DNA of 64,000 nt from Janthinobacterium sp. FW305-129 (GCF_020858115.1 NZ_JACYMM010000005.1:1-64000), one strand, 5' to 3'; positions 18,511-27,687 are shown, counted from the first letter of the stretch. Notes: generated by a model from the sequence alone, not told the origin. Program-made: numbers and translations.

Positions 18511-20154
18511 ATGTCCAGTAAATTGCCATCTTCACCAGCAGGTGCTCCCGCTGGCACCACGAATACCGCCGCCGCTGCGGCGATGAACCCGGCCGATATC
18601 GCCCGCGAAGCGTTTCGCCGCCTGGCCACGCGCCGCATCGCCCCCACGCCGAGCGCCTACCGCGACATCTACAATGAAATCGCCGGCATCAGCGAACCGG
18701 CCGATACGCCTGCCGCCCCGGGCGTCGTGCTGGCCGCCAGCGCACCCACGGAGAGCGGCGCGGAAAACGTCCTGACGCAATTCGCCGCCAAGATGAGCGA
18801 ATCGGCGGGCGAACTGGGTGACTTTGGCAAGCGTTTCCAGCGGGCACTGAAAGCGCGCGACTGGGACAGCTATGCGCGCACCCTGGCGCAGCTGGCCGAG
18901 AAACAGGTCAAGAAAGGCGGCGGCATCGAATTGCCGCCCCTGCCGGACGGCGAACAGACGCGCACCCTGCGCGAATTGCTCAGCCGCACCCTCGGTTTTG
19001 CCGTCGCCACCTTGCTGACGGGCACGCCCGCACTGGTGGAAGAGGCGGAGTCCTTGGGCGCGGCCATCAAGCAGGCGCACACGGAAGAGGCGCTGAACGA
19101 AGCGGCCCTGCGCCTGAAGCAGCTGTGCTACCAGATCGAACTGAAAAGCGGCGACACGGCCGAGCAGCAGGAATTGCTGTTGCGCCTGTTCAAGTTACTA
19201 CTCGACAACGTCAGCCAGTTGCTCGACGACGACAGCTGGCTGCGCGGCCAGGTCGATGCCGTGCAAAACCTGATCGCCGGTCCGCTCGACCAGCGCGCAC
19301 TGGAAGACGCCACGCGCAGCCTGAAGGAAGTCATCTACAAACAAAGCCAGCTCAAACATAGTTTGTCCGACGTCAAGCTGACGGTCAAAAACATGATGAT
19401 GACCTTCATCGACCGCCTGGGGCAAGTGGCGGCCAGCACGGGCGACTTCCATGAAAAGATCGGCGGCTATTCGGAAAAGATCAGCCAGGCGGAAAATATC
19501 AGCGAATTGAACAGCGTTCTCGACGAAGTCTTGCGCGAAACGCGCATGGTGCAGAACGAGGCCTTGCGCGCACGCGACAAGATGGTGCTGGCGCGCCAGG
19601 AAGTGCAGGACGCGGAACAGCGCATCCATACGCTGGAGGCCAAGCTGCAGCATATGAGCGAACTGGTGCGGGAAGACCAGCTGACGGGCAGCCTGAACCG
19701 CCGTGGCCTGGACGACGTGTTCGAGCGCGAGACGGCCCGCTCCGACCGGCGCGGCACGCCGCTGTGCATCGCCATGCTGGACCTGGACGACTTCAAGCGC
19801 CTGAACGACACCTATGGCCACCTGGCCGGCGATGCCGCCTTGAAACACCTGGTCAAGATCGTTAAGGAAACCCTGCGCTCGATGGACGTCATCGCCCGCT
19901 TCGGCGGCGAGGAATTCCTCATCCTGCTGCCGGAAACGACGGTCGAGGCGGCTTCGTCGACGATGACGCGGTTGCAGCGCGAGCTGACCCGGCATTTCTT
20001 CCTGCACGACAACGAAAAAGTCTTGATCACCTTTTCCGCCGGCGTGGCCCTGCGCCTGCCCAACGAAGACCAGGCCGAACTCGTCAAGCGCGCCGACCGC
20101 GCCATGTACCAGGCCAAGCAGACGGGCAAGAATCGCGTGGTGGTGGCCGACTGA
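18511..20154 (+). CDS. Diguanylate cyclase (GGDEF domain protein)
   Basis: This 547-residue protein makes c-di-GMP from two GTP. The catalytic motif is GGEEF at 465-469 in a complete GGDEF domain starting DQLTGSLNRRGLDDVF. An inhibitory I-site RxxD (RSMD, 456-459) lies exactly five residues upstream, so product inhibition is expected. The first 380 residues are helical, end in a predicted coiled coil (RQEVQDAEQRIHTLEAKL), and match no sensor domain I can name. No membrane segment is seen. Its place directly upstream of fliC, with a PilZ brake gene in the same block, suggests local c-di-GMP control of motility (inference). Confidence 0.94.
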   Translation: MSSKLPSSPAGAPAGTTNTAAAAAMNPADIAREAFRRLATRRIAPTPSAYRDIYNEIAGISEPADTPAAPGVVLAASAPTESGAENVLTQFAAKMSESAGELGDFGKRFQRALKARDWDSYARTLAQLAEKQVKKGGGIELPPLPDGEQTRTLRELLSRTLGFAVATLLTGTPALVEEAESLGAAIKQAHTEEALNEAALRLKQLCYQIELKSGDTAEQQELLLRLFKLLLDNVSQLLDDDSWLRGQVDAVQNLIAGPLDQRALEDATRSLKEVIYKQSQLKHSLSDVKLTVKNMMMTFIDRLGQVAASTGDFHEKIGGYSEKISQAENISELNSVLDEVLRETRMVQNEALRARDKMVLARQEVQDAEQRIHTLEAKLQHMSELVREDQLTGSLNRRGLDDVFERETARSDRRGTPLCIAMLDLDDFKRLNDTYGHLAGDAALKHLVKIVKETLRSMDVIARFGGEEFLILLPETTVEAASSTMTRLQRELTRHFFLHDNEKVLITFSAGVALRLPNEDQAELVKRADRAMYQAKQTGKNRVVVAD

Positions 20155-20173
20155 GTCCGGCCCGCTGCATGCC

Positions 20174-20207
20174 ATGCCGTCCCGCCGCCCGGCCGGACGG
20201 CATTTTT
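20174..20207 (+). terminator. Terminator after the diguanylate cyclase gene
   Basis: The arms ATGCCGTCC (20174-20182) and GGACGGCAT (20195-20203) are perfectly complementary and followed by TTTT. The hairpin separates the diguanylate cyclase transcript from flagellin. Confidence 0.8.
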
Positions 20208-20494
20208 CATTTCAAAACAACAACATTTTCTCCTGTTCCCGCGCTTCGCCAGTATCCCTGCGATATAAAAATAAAACTATTTTTACCCTCAAGTTTCTTT
20301 AAAACCTGTCGTCTAGCGCGCGGCTGGCGGCAAACTGAAGGGCTAAAAATTAAAATTTAAAGCACTTTTCGCCATAAATTTTCCCGCAGAGCAACCGTTA
20401 CCCTAAACAACAGCGGCTTGATTGTCCCGGAACAGCGGGGCAGGCCAAAGTGACTAGCACATAGCGCAATGTAGTACCTGTTTGGAGAATTATC
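20208..20494. other. A/T-rich leader region upstream of flagellin
   Basis: This stretch completes a 340-base gap between the diguanylate cyclase and fliC. It is much more A/T-rich than its surroundings and holds no credible gene. It contains two FliA-like candidates (20289-20315 and 20351-20378) and an SD (TTTGGAGAA) ahead of fliC. The 5' untranslated leader would be over 100 bases from either promoter. Confidence 0.5.
20289..20315 (+). promoter_or_regulatory. Candidate FliA (sigma28) promoter of fliC
   Basis: TCAAGTTT (20289-20296) is identical to the -35 of the flgK promoter in this window. It is followed after 11 bases by GTCGTCTA (20308-20315), a poor match to GCCGATAA. A second option is TAAA 20351-20354 with GCCATAAA 20371-20378 at 16-base spacing. 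One of the two probably drives flagellin, since fliC is a classical FliA target. Confidence 0.45.
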
Positions 20495-21988
20495 ATGGCT
20501 GCAGTAATTAATACCAACATCTCGTCCCTGAATTCGCAACGCAACCTGTCGACCTCGCAGTCGGCCCTGAGCACCTCGCTGCAACGCCTGTCCTCCGGCT
20601 TCCGCATCAACAGCGCCAAAGATGATGCTGCTGGTCTGGCGATTTCCGACCGCATGACGTCGCAAATCCGCGGCATGACCCAAGCCACCCGCAATGCCAA
20701 CGACGGCGTCTCGCTGGCTCAGACGGCTGAAGGCGCGTTGGCAAGCTCGGGCGACATCCTGCAACGTATCCGCGAACTGGCCGTACAATCGTCGAACTCG
20801 ACCAACTCGTCGAGCGACCGCCAGGCGCTGCAAACCGAGGTAGGCCAGCTGGGTTCGGAATTGAACCGTATCGCCCAAACCACCTCGTTCAACGGCCAGG
20901 CATTGCTGGACGGCACCATGGGTACGGCCAACTTCCAGGTCGGCGCCGATGCCAATCAGCTGATTTCCGCCAGCGGCGCGAACTTCCTGACCAATACCTA
21001 CGGCAACAACCGTATCGCCAACGATGCATCGGCTGTCAAAAAAGATGCACTGGGTAATGCAGCCGCCGGCAAGCTGACGATTGCCGGCTCCATCGGCACC
21101 GCCACCGTCGACACGACGGCGGCAGCAGCCGGCGTCAAAGGCAGCACGGCCAAGTCCGTCGCCGCCGACATCAACAGCCAAACGGCGAAAACCGGCGTGA
21201 CCGCCTCGGCACAAACGGACGTGAACCTGAACCTGGGCGCCGAATCGTATTCGTTTGCCATCACGTCGGACAACCCAAGCACGGCGCCTGTCACCGTGTC
21301 GTTCGCCGTCAGCGGCACGGCTTCGACCGCAGCCGACTATGCGGCAGGCATCAACGCCATCAATGCCCAAACGGCCAAGACCGGCGTGACCGCCCAGTAC
21401 GACAGCGTCAACAAGGGCATGAAGCTGACCAATGCATCGGGCGAGAATATCGGCCTGACGCAAGGCACGACGGCCAACGTCAAGTTCGATGTCGATGGCT
21501 ACAAGGCTGACGGCAAAGTACAAGCAGCGGTGCAGTCGATCATCACCGCAGCCGACGCCGCCACGGTCAACGGCCGCGTGACCTTCGACTCGCAAAACAG
21601 CTTCTCCGTGACGGAAACGACCACCACCGGTCTGGCGATCGGCCAGGCAACGGCGCAAGGTTCGACCCTGAACTCCGTGTCGACCCTGGACGTGACGAAC
21701 TTTGACAATGCGCAGCTGGCAATTAAAATTGCCGACGCAGCACTGGCAACGGTCAACAGCCAACGCGCCCAGTACGGCGCTTTGCAGTCGCGCTTCTCGT
21801 CGGCAATTTCCAACCTGCAATCGACCACGGAAAACCTGTCCGCATCGCGCAGCCGCATCGTCGATACCGACTTTGCATCGGAAACGGCCAACATGACCCG
21901 CGGCCAGATCCTGCAACAAGCTGGTACGGCCATGCTGGCGCAAGCGAACTCGCTGCCGAACGGCGTCCTGAGCCTGCTGCGCGGCTAA
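20495..21988 (+). CDS. fliC: Flagellin
   Basis: This 497-residue flagellin is the filament subunit. The N-terminal D0/D1 region is classical ([47 protein letters not shown] segment). The C-terminal D1/D0 ends [25 protein letters not shown] and LSLLRG. The middle (about 170-400) is a Thr/Ala/Lys-rich surface domain containing two copies of a flagellin IN-like repeat ([12 protein letters not shown] at 226-237 and [12 protein letters not shown] at 289-300). TTTGGAGAA precedes ATG 20495, and a strong hairpin follows the stop. It is exported by the flagellar apparatus with help from FliS. Confidence 0.98.
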   Translation: MAAVINTNISSLNSQRNLSTSQSALSTSLQRLSSGFRINSAKDDAAGLAISDRMTSQIRGMTQATRNANDGVSLAQTAEGALASSGDILQRIRELAVQSSNSTNSSSDRQALQTEVGQLGSELNRIAQTTSFNGQALLDGTMGTANFQVGADANQLISASGANFLTNTYGNNRIANDASAVKKDALGNAAAGKLTIAGSIGTATVDTTAAAAGVKGSTAKSVAADINSQTAKTGVTASAQTDVNLNLGAESYSFAITSDNPSTAPVTVSFAVSGTASTAADYAAGINAINAQTAKTGVTAQYDSVNKGMKLTNASGENIGLTQGTTANVKFDVDGYKADGKVQAAVQSIITAADAATVNGRVTFDSQNSFSVTETTTTGLAIGQATAQGSTLNSVSTLDVTNFDNAQLAIKIADAALATVNSQRAQYGALQSRFSSAISNLQSTTENLSASRSRIVDTDFASETANMTRGQILQQAGTAMLAQANSLPNGVLSLLRG

Positions 21989-22023
21989 TCTCCGATTAGT
22001 CAGGCAACAGCGTAGGACTCTGA

Positions 22024-22057
22024 TTCCCCTGCCGGATTTTTTCGGCAGGGGAATTTT
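22024..22057 (+). terminator. Rho-independent terminator after fliC
   Basis: TTCCCCTGCCG (22024-22034) and CGGCAGGGGAA (22043-22053) form a perfect 11-bp stem followed by TTTT. It ends just before the flaG SD, so flaG may depend on read-through or on a promoter not seen here. Confidence 0.85.
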
Positions 22058-22072
22058 CACTAGGAGAGCACC

Positions 22073-22444
22073 ATGACTATCGACACGATAGCGGCCGCCT
22101 CCGCGGCCAGGATAGACAAGAGTTACGTCGCGACGGACACGCCGGCGGCGCGCCCGGCAGCGCCACGCACGGCTACGGAAAACGACACGGTTGCACCACA
22201 GCAAGCCAGCAAGGAACCCAGCCGCGAGCAGTTGAACAAGGCGGTATCGGAGCTGAACCAGTCGTCGCAGATAAAAACGCAAGGCATTGAATTTTCCATC
22301 GACGAAGACAGCCAGCGTACGGTCGTCAAGGTCATCGACCAGGAAACCAAGGAAGTGCTGCGCCAGATTCCCACCCGGGAAGCGCTGGAATTGGCCAAGA
22401 CCTTTGACTCGGCCAAAGGTTCACTGATCAGTCAAAGCGCATAA
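22073..22444 (+). CDS. flaG: FlaG family flagellar protein
   Basis: This 123-residue protein matches FlaG. A variable Ala/Thr-rich N-terminus leads into the conserved part starting LNKAVSELNQSSQIKTQGIEF, then FSIDEDSQRTVVKVIDQETKEVLRQIP. FlaG affects filament length in polarly flagellated bacteria, and it usually lies between fliC and fliD as here. TAGGAG supports ATG 22073. Strong hairpins flank the gene on both sides. Confidence 0.93.
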   Translation: MTIDTIAAASAARIDKSYVATDTPAARPAAPRTATENDTVAPQQASKEPSREQLNKAVSELNQSSQIKTQGIEFSIDEDSQRTVVKVIDQETKEVLRQIPTREALELAKTFDSAKGSLISQSA

Positions 22445-22497
22445 GATGACCTCGCCCACGGACATGCAGCAGCGTGGCAGTATGCATCGGCATGACC

Positions 22498-22536
22498 ACG
22501 GGGCCCGATAGCCTGGCTATCCGGCCCCGTTTTTTA
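22498..22536 (+). terminator. Rho-independent terminator after flaG
   Basis: ACGGGGCC (22498-22505) pairs with GGCCCCGT (about 22523-22530). An inner GATAGCC/GGCTATC stem and a T6 tract follow the same axis. It isolates fliD from flaG and precedes the fliD FliA promoter. Confidence 0.85.
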
Positions 22537-22613
22537 TTGCGGCAAAAGCAACATTCTCCGGTCTCTTCCCCGATTTTTTCCGCCCGCTGAAAACAGCGCG
22601 GTAAATCCCCCTC

Positions 22614-22640
22614 TCAAGTCCTGATTGATTCTGCCGATAA
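22614..22640 (+). promoter_or_regulatory. FliA (sigma28) promoter of fliD
   Basis: TCAAGTCC (22614-22621), an 11-base spacer and a perfect GCCGATAA (22633-22640) match the class 3 flagellar consensus. The promoter lies 33 bases ahead of the fliD GTG start and just after the flaG terminator, so fliD and the following fliS-fliT genes should be late genes. Confidence 0.85.
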
Positions 22641-22673
22641 CAGCTTATATTAGCGTTTTCCTAGGAGTATTCA

Positions 22674-25355
22674 GTGGCCATCTCACCTACACTTTCATCC
22701 ATAGGCATCGGCGCCGGCGCCAGCGGCCTGGATGTGAATGCCCTCATCGACAAGCTGATGACGGCCGAAGCGGCACCGCTGGGTACTTTTGACAAGAAAA
22801 CGGCTTCCTACCAGGCCAAGCTGAGCGCCATGGGCACCTTGAGCGGCGCCGTCAGCACCTTCCAGAGTTCGCTGTCGGCGCTCTCGAACACCAACAACTT
22901 CCGCGCCGTCAGCGCCACGCCCGCCGATCCCCTCGTACTGACGGCCAGCGCCGGCGCCAAGGCCGTGGCCGGCAACTACAACATCAATGTCACGCAACTG
23001 GCTCAGTCGCAGACCCTGATGTCGGGCGGCATGGCCAACAAGCTGTCGACCATCGGCCTGGGCAGCAAGACGACAATTTCCTTCCAGCTCGGTTCGGTCG
23101 CCGGCGGCACCTTCGGCTTGAAGGGCGCCGCCCTTGGCGCCACCACGGCGCAGAGCGGCATCAGCAACGGCTCCCTGATCCTCAATGGCACCGCCATCCC
23201 CACCGACGCCAGCACCAAGAGCGCGCGCGCCCTGGCCGACGCCATCAACGCCAAGAGCAGCACCACGGGCGTGACCGCCACGGCCCAGCCGACTGAAAGC
23301 AGCGCGACCATGTTCAGCGGCTTCGGCAATATCGAAACGGGCGCGGACGGCACGTATTCGCTGTCGGTGGGCGGCATCGAGATCGTCACCCAGGGGAACG
23401 GCGTCGCCGCGGGCGCCGGCATCACGGGGGCCTCGCTCGACACGACGCTCGAAGGCCCGAATGCCGTCTCGAACGCGCTGGCCGCGGCCAACATCACCGT
23501 CACCGGCAAGGCCGCCGACGGCACGCTGAAATTTACGCGCGCCGACGGTTCCAACCTGAATATCGAGGAAGTGGTGACGGGCTCGGTCAAGGGCGGCATC
23601 GGCCATGCCTCGAACTCGGTCAATGACGGCTCGAACGTGACGCTGACCAGCACCATCAACCTGGCCTCGGGCAATGCCAGCCCCATCACCATCGCCGGCA
23701 GCAATCCGGCCGCGGCCGGACTGACGGCAGGCTCCGGTGGCGCCTACATGAACACCAACTTTACCCAGGATGGCACGCAGGCGACGGGCACGGTGGTAAT
23801 CGACGCCACCAACAACACCCTGCAAGGCATCCGCGACGCCATCAACAACGCGGGCCTGGGCGTCACCGCCAGCATCGTTTCGGACGGCACGGACAAGCCC
23901 TACCACCTGGTCTTGAGCTCCTCGAAAACGGGTGCCAATTCGGCCATGAAAATCTCGCTGAGCGGCAGCGACGGCCTGCCGCCGGACAGCGCCCTGAACG
24001 ACTTGCTGTCGTACGATGCGGGCGGCACGCAGAACCTGAAACAGAACAGCGCCGCGCAAAACACGAACTTCAGCGTCAACGGCATCGCCATCACCAGCGC
24101 GTCGAACAGCGTCGATACGGCCATCGAAGGCGTGACCCTGGGCATAGCCAAGGTGGGCAGCACCAGCTTGTCGGTGCAAAAAGACACCTCCACCGTCAAG
24201 ACCAGCATCAATGCCTTCGTCAAGGCGTATAACGACCTGAATACGGCGATGGCCAAGATGACGGCCTATGATCCGGAAACCAAGAAGGGCGGCGTGCTGC
24301 TGGGCGACTCGACCGCGCAATCGATCCAGAGCCAGCTGCGCAGGCAGCTCGGTGCGCCCATTACCGGCTTGAACAGCAACCTGAGCACCTTGAGCCAGGT
24401 TGGCATTTCCTTCCAGAAAGATGGCAGCCTGACACTGGACTCAAGCAAGCTCGACAAGGCTATCAGCGCGAACTTCACCGACATCGCCGGCCTGTTCTCG
24501 GCACTCGGCAAGGCCAGCGACAGCAACGTGGCCTTTACCAGCTCGACCGCCGCAACCAAACCCGGCAGCTATGAATTGACGATCACCACGATGGCCAGCC
24601 AGGGTGCGCTCACCTCGGCCGCCGTATTGCCGGCCAGCACGACAATTGCCAGCGATACCACCTGGAGCATCACGCTCAACGATACCGAGCCCAGCGCTGC
24701 CAAGAACACGGCCCAGGTCGTCATTCCTGCCGGCACCTACACCCCTGCGCAGATGGCCTCGATGATCCAGTCCTCGATCAACGGCGTGAAGTCCTTTGCC
24801 GACAACGGCGCCACCGTGTCGGCCTCCATCGATGGAGCGGGCAAACTGGTGCTGGCATCGGCCCGCTATGGCTCCGTCTCGAATATCGCCGTCAGCACCG
24901 GCACGGGCACGGCGCCGACCGCCCTGTTCGGCGCCGCCACGCCCGTCAAGGGCACGGACGTGGCCGGCACCCTGGGCGGACAACCGGTGATCGGCTCGGG
25001 CCAGACCCTGACGGGCGCCGCCGGTTCGCCGGCCGAGGGCCTGAAGATTGAAGTCACGGGCGGCACCACCGGTGCGCGCGGCACCGTCAGCTTTTCGCAA
25101 GGCTATGCGTATCAGCTCAACAACCTGGCCACCTCCTTCCTCGGCACGGACGGCATGATCACCAACCGTTCCAAGGGTCTCAACGAAACGATCAAGAACA
25201 TCGCGACGCAGCGCGACAAGTTCAGTGACAAACTGAACGACATCGAAGCGCGCTACCGCGCCCAGTATTCGCGCCTGGATGTATCCCTGAATAAATTGCA
25301 AGGCATGCAATCCTATTTGACCCAGCAGCTGGCCGCCATCGCCGCCAACCGTTAA
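22674..25355 (+). CDS. fliD: Flagellar filament cap protein FliD (large form)
   Basis: FliD (HAP2) caps the filament and folds incoming flagellin. The N-terminal domain begins AISPTLSSIGIGAGASGLDVNALI-like, and the C-terminal part includes LNETIKNIATQRDKFSDKLNDIEARY and the terminal SRLDVSLNKLQGMQSYL. At 893 residues it is far longer than the E. coli protein (about 468). The middle is expanded and contains flagellin IN-like motifs near residues 187-205, 384-401 and 693-715. A GTG start at 22674 follows TAGGAG. It lies 21 bases from fliS and is transcribed from a strong FliA promoter. Confidence 0.96.
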   Translation: MAISPTLSSIGIGAGASGLDVNALIDKLMTAEAAPLGTFDKKTASYQAKLSAMGTLSGAVSTFQSSLSALSNTNNFRAVSATPADPLVLTASAGAKAVAGNYNINVTQLAQSQTLMSGGMANKLSTIGLGSKTTISFQLGSVAGGTFGLKGAALGATTAQSGISNGSLILNGTAIPTDASTKSARALADAINAKSSTTGVTATAQPTESSATMFSGFGNIETGADGTYSLSVGGIEIVTQGNGVAAGAGITGASLDTTLEGPNAVSNALAAANITVTGKAADGTLKFTRADGSNLNIEEVVTGSVKGGIGHASNSVNDGSNVTLTSTINLASGNASPITIAGSNPAAAGLTAGSGGAYMNTNFTQDGTQATGTVVIDATNNTLQGIRDAINNAGLGVTASIVSDGTDKPYHLVLSSSKTGANSAMKISLSGSDGLPPDSALNDLLSYDAGGTQNLKQNSAAQNTNFSVNGIAITSASNSVDTAIEGVTLGIAKVGSTSLSVQKDTSTVKTSINAFVKAYNDLNTAMAKMTAYDPETKKGGVLLGDSTAQSIQSQLRRQLGAPITGLNSNLSTLSQVGISFQKDGSLTLDSSKLDKAISANFTDIAGLFSALGKASDSNVAFTSSTAATKPGSYELTITTMASQGALTSAAVLPASTTIASDTTWSITLNDTEPSAAKNTAQVVIPAGTYTPAQMASMIQSSINGVKSFADNGATVSASIDGAGKLVLASARYGSVSNIAVSTGTGTAPTALFGAATPVKGTDVAGTLGGQPVIGSGQTLTGAAGSPAEGLKIEVTGGTTGARGTVSFSQGYAYQLNNLATSFLGTDGMITNRSKGLNETIKNIATQRDKFSDKLNDIEARYRAQYSRLDVSLNKLQGMQSYLTQQLAAIAANR

Positions 25356-25376
25356 GCGCTATCATCAGGAGAATAT

Positions 25377-25823
25377 ATGTTTGGAACCCAACAACGCGGC
25401 GTCAACGCCTATGCCAAGGTCGGCCTGGAAACGGGCATAGGCTCGGCCTCGCCGCACAAGCTGATCGTGATGCTGTACGACGGCGCCCTGGTGGCCGTGC
25501 TCAGCGCGCAGATGCACATGAAATCGGGCAATATTCCAGAAAAAGGCAAGTCCATCTCGAAAGCCATCCAGATCATCGACAATGGCTTGCGCGCCAGCCT
25601 GAACAAGGAAGCGGGCGGCCAGATCGCCGAAGGCCTCGACGCCCTGTATGAATACATGAGCGCGCGCCTGCTGACGGCCAACCTGAACAACGACGTCACC
25701 CTGCTGGAAGAAGTACAGCGCCTGCTCACCGACCTGCGCGAAACCTGGAACGCCATTGGTTCCACGCCCGCCGCCATCCCCGGCGCCGATCTGAAACGTA
25801 TGCCCAGCCTTGCGAGCGCCTGA
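25377..25823 (+). CDS. fliS: Flagellin export chaperone FliS
   Basis: This 148-residue protein is FliS, which binds the C-terminus of flagellin and keeps it export-competent. It shows AYAKVGLETGIGSASPHKLIVMLYDGAL near the N-terminus and the helix ANLNNDVTLLEEVQRLL. CAGGAG is ahead of ATG 25377. It lies 21 bases after fliD and 3 bases before fliT, so these three genes form an operon. Confidence 0.96.
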   Translation: MFGTQQRGVNAYAKVGLETGIGSASPHKLIVMLYDGALVAVLSAQMHMKSGNIPEKGKSISKAIQIIDNGLRASLNKEAGGQIAEGLDALYEYMSARLLTANLNNDVTLLEEVQRLLTDLRETWNAIGSTPAAIPGADLKRMPSLASA

Positions 25824-25826
25824 CCC

Positions 25827-26153
25827 ATGATGACGAATCAAGAAGTCCTGACCACCTACGAAGCCATGCAGACCCTGACGGGCCAGATGGTGACCGCCGC
25901 CACCAACGCCGATTGGGACGCACTGGAAGTGCTGGAACAGCGCATCAGCGCGCATGTGGCAGCGTTGAAGGCGAATGAAGCAAAAGTCGTGCTGGAGACC
26001 TCCGGCCGCCAGCGCAAGGTCGCCCTGATCAAGCAGATCCTGGAAGACGACCGCAAGATCCGCGACCTGACCATGCCGTGGATGGCACAATTGTCCAAGC
26101 TGATCAACAGCACCGGCACGGAGCGGCGCCTGGCCAACGCCTACGGCGCGTAA
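25827..26153 (+). CDS. fliT: Flagellar export chaperone FliT
   Basis: This 108-residue all-helical protein fits FliT in size, place and pattern (YEAMQTLTGQMVTAATNADWDALEVLEQR, IKQILEDDRKIRD). FliT is the chaperone of FliD and in enterics also modulates FlhDC. The sequence is poorly conserved across the family, so the position right after fliS is a main part of the evidence. Four bases separate it from fliS. Confidence 0.85.
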   Translation: MMTNQEVLTTYEAMQTLTGQMVTAATNADWDALEVLEQRISAHVAALKANEAKVVLETSGRQRKVALIKQILEDDRKIRDLTMPWMAQLSKLINSTGTERRLANAYGA

Positions 26154-26170
26154 GCGCGCGCGGGGGCGCC

Positions 26171-27358
26171 ATGTTGCCGAAGATGGATGCCATCGGCATG
26201 ACGCCCCTGACCCCGGTCAAGGTTACGCGGGCGGCCGATGCCGTCGCCGACCCGCGCCAGGCCGAGTTCCAGCGCTCGCTGCAAGGACTGATCGGCAAAT
26301 CCCTGCAGGGTCAGGTACTGGCCCGCATGGGCGATGGCAGCTATCTGGTACGTGTGGCCGGCACGCCGGCACGCATGCAACTGCCCGCCGGCGCCCAGCC
26401 GGGCACGGAAATCCCGCTGACCTTGATCGGCATCAATCCCCGCCCTTCTTTTCAAATCGGCAATAATCGTGACCAGGCCGCCAGCCCCCAGCTGACGTAT
26501 GCGGACGCGGAAGCCGAGCCCGAGGCTGCCGACCTGCGCGGCCCCCAGGCCGGCGCCGCCCAGGCCGGCACGCGCGCCAGCAGCACGGCCGCCACCCTGC
26601 TCAGCCGCGCACCCCTGACACCCGCCAATCTGCTGCCCGCCCTGGCAGGCGACACGCCCGCGCCCGAGCTGAGCACCACCGCGCGCGCCATCAGCACTGT
26701 GCTGAGCCAGGCGGAAAGCGTGCCCGGTGCGCCCCTGGCCCTGGTCGGCAAGACGCCGCTGATGGCCACGCCGGGCGCCAATCCCGCCCAGGTAGCCCAG
26801 AACCTGCGCGACGCCGTCGGCAGCAGCGGCCTGTTCTATGAATCGCATGTGGCCGAATGGGCTGAAGGCAAGCGTCCGCTCGCGTCGCTGCTGCTGGAGC
26901 CGCAAATGCAGAAGGCCCAGCCAGGAGAAACGCTCAGGACGGGCACCGACCTGGCCTCGGCACAACTGATCAATTTGCAGCTGCACACCCACGAACAGGC
27001 GCGCGTGCAGTGGCAGGGCGAAGCCTGGCCCGGCCAGAAGATGCAGTGGGATATCAGCCGCGATGCGCCGGAAAGCCAGCAGCACGAGGGGCGCGACGGC
27101 GACGAGGAAGCGACGGCCTGGCGCAGCAATGTGCGCTTCCAGTTTCCCCTGCTGGGCGACTTGGCCGCGCACGTGGTCTTGCAGGGCGGCCGGGTGGCCA
27201 TCCAGATGCAGGCCGGCAGCGAAGGCAGCGCCGCCACCCTGCGCCAGCATGCGGCACGGCTGGAAGCGGCGCTGGAAGCGGCTGGCTGGCCCTTGGCGTC
27301 GCTGACGATCGCCGGCAAGCAGGACGCTGCCGTGCCGGTGGAAGCCGATGATGCTTGA
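26171..27358 (+). CDS. FliK-like hook-length control domain protein (second FliK homologue)
   Basis: This 395-residue protein has a disordered Ala/Pro-rich middle. It carries SSGLFYESHVAEWAEGKRPL at 217-236, a segment seen in betaproteobacterial FliK-like proteins. The C-terminus (VRFQFPLLGDLAAHVVLQGG and the following helix) has the fold pattern of the FliK substrate-switch domain. The canonical fliK is present separately at 34534, so this is a paralogue. ATG 26171 is chosen after GGGGGCGCC. It overlaps the next gene, a FlhB C-terminal homologue, by 11 bases. FliK and FlhB are the two partners of the export switch, so the pairing is meaningful. Confidence 0.8.
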   Translation: MLPKMDAIGMTPLTPVKVTRAADAVADPRQAEFQRSLQGLIGKSLQGQVLARMGDGSYLVRVAGTPARMQLPAGAQPGTEIPLTLIGINPRPSFQIGNNRDQAASPQLTYADAEAEPEAADLRGPQAGAAQAGTRASSTAATLLSRAPLTPANLLPALAGDTPAPELSTTARAISTVLSQAESVPGAPLALVGKTPLMATPGANPAQVAQNLRDAVGSSGLFYESHVAEWAEGKRPLASLLLEPQMQKAQPGETLRTGTDLASAQLINLQLHTHEQARVQWQGEAWPGQKMQWDISRDAPESQQHEGRDGDEEATAWRSNVRFQFPLLGDLAAHVVLQGGRVAIQMQAGSEGSAATLRQHAARLEAALEAAGWPLASLTIAGKQDAAVPVEADDA

Positions 27359-27677
27359 CGATACCAGGCGCAAGGTGCCGCAGACGGCCGTCGCGCTCGC
27401 CTACCAGAGCGGCACGCCGGCGCCCAAGGTGGTGGCCAAGGGCAGCGGCCTGATCGCGGACCAGATCATCAGCACGGCGCGCGAACACGGCGTCTTCGTG
27501 CATGAATCGAAGGAATTGGTGGCCTTGCTGATGGATGTCGACCTGGACCGCCAGATTCCGCCGGGCCTGTATCGGGCGATTGCGGAACTGCTGGCCTGGT
27601 TATATCATATTGAATCTGCGAATGGCGGGCCGATCCCGCCGCCGCCCGACACCAGCGTCAACCTCACCGATACATAG
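27348..27677 (+). CDS. Free-standing FlhB C-terminal domain homologue (FlhX-like)
   Basis: This 109-residue protein aligns to the part of FlhB after its autocleavage site: AVALAYQSG, KVVAKGSGLIADQII, AREHGVFVHESKELVALL and IPPGLYRAIAELLAWLYHI. It has no membrane helices. The NPTH cleavage motif is replaced by VPQT, so it cannot autocleave and resembles a pre-cut FlhB-CC fragment. Such FlhX proteins can partly replace the FlhB C-terminus in other bacteria (established knowledge); its role here is inferred. It overlaps the FliK-like gene and precedes ycgR. The start is ATG 27348 or the adjacent ATG 27351. Confidence 0.88.
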   Translation: MMLDDTRRKVPQTAVALAYQSGTPAPKVVAKGSGLIADQIISTAREHGVFVHESKELVALLMDVDLDRQIPPGLYRAIAELLAWLYHIESANGGPIPPPPDTSVNLTDT

Positions 27678-27687
27678 ACAGGCATCA

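Noticed and set aside
20357..22282. Minus-strand open frame of 641 codons over fliC and flaG
   Set aside because: It crosses two certain genes and the fliC terminator and is highly Arg/Gly-rich.
22498..22536. flaG terminator hairpin as a fourth copy of the palindromic repeat family
   Set aside because: It shares only a GGGG/CCCC feature. The arms ACGGGGCC/GGCCCCGT and the T tract differ from the family, and outer arms are absent.
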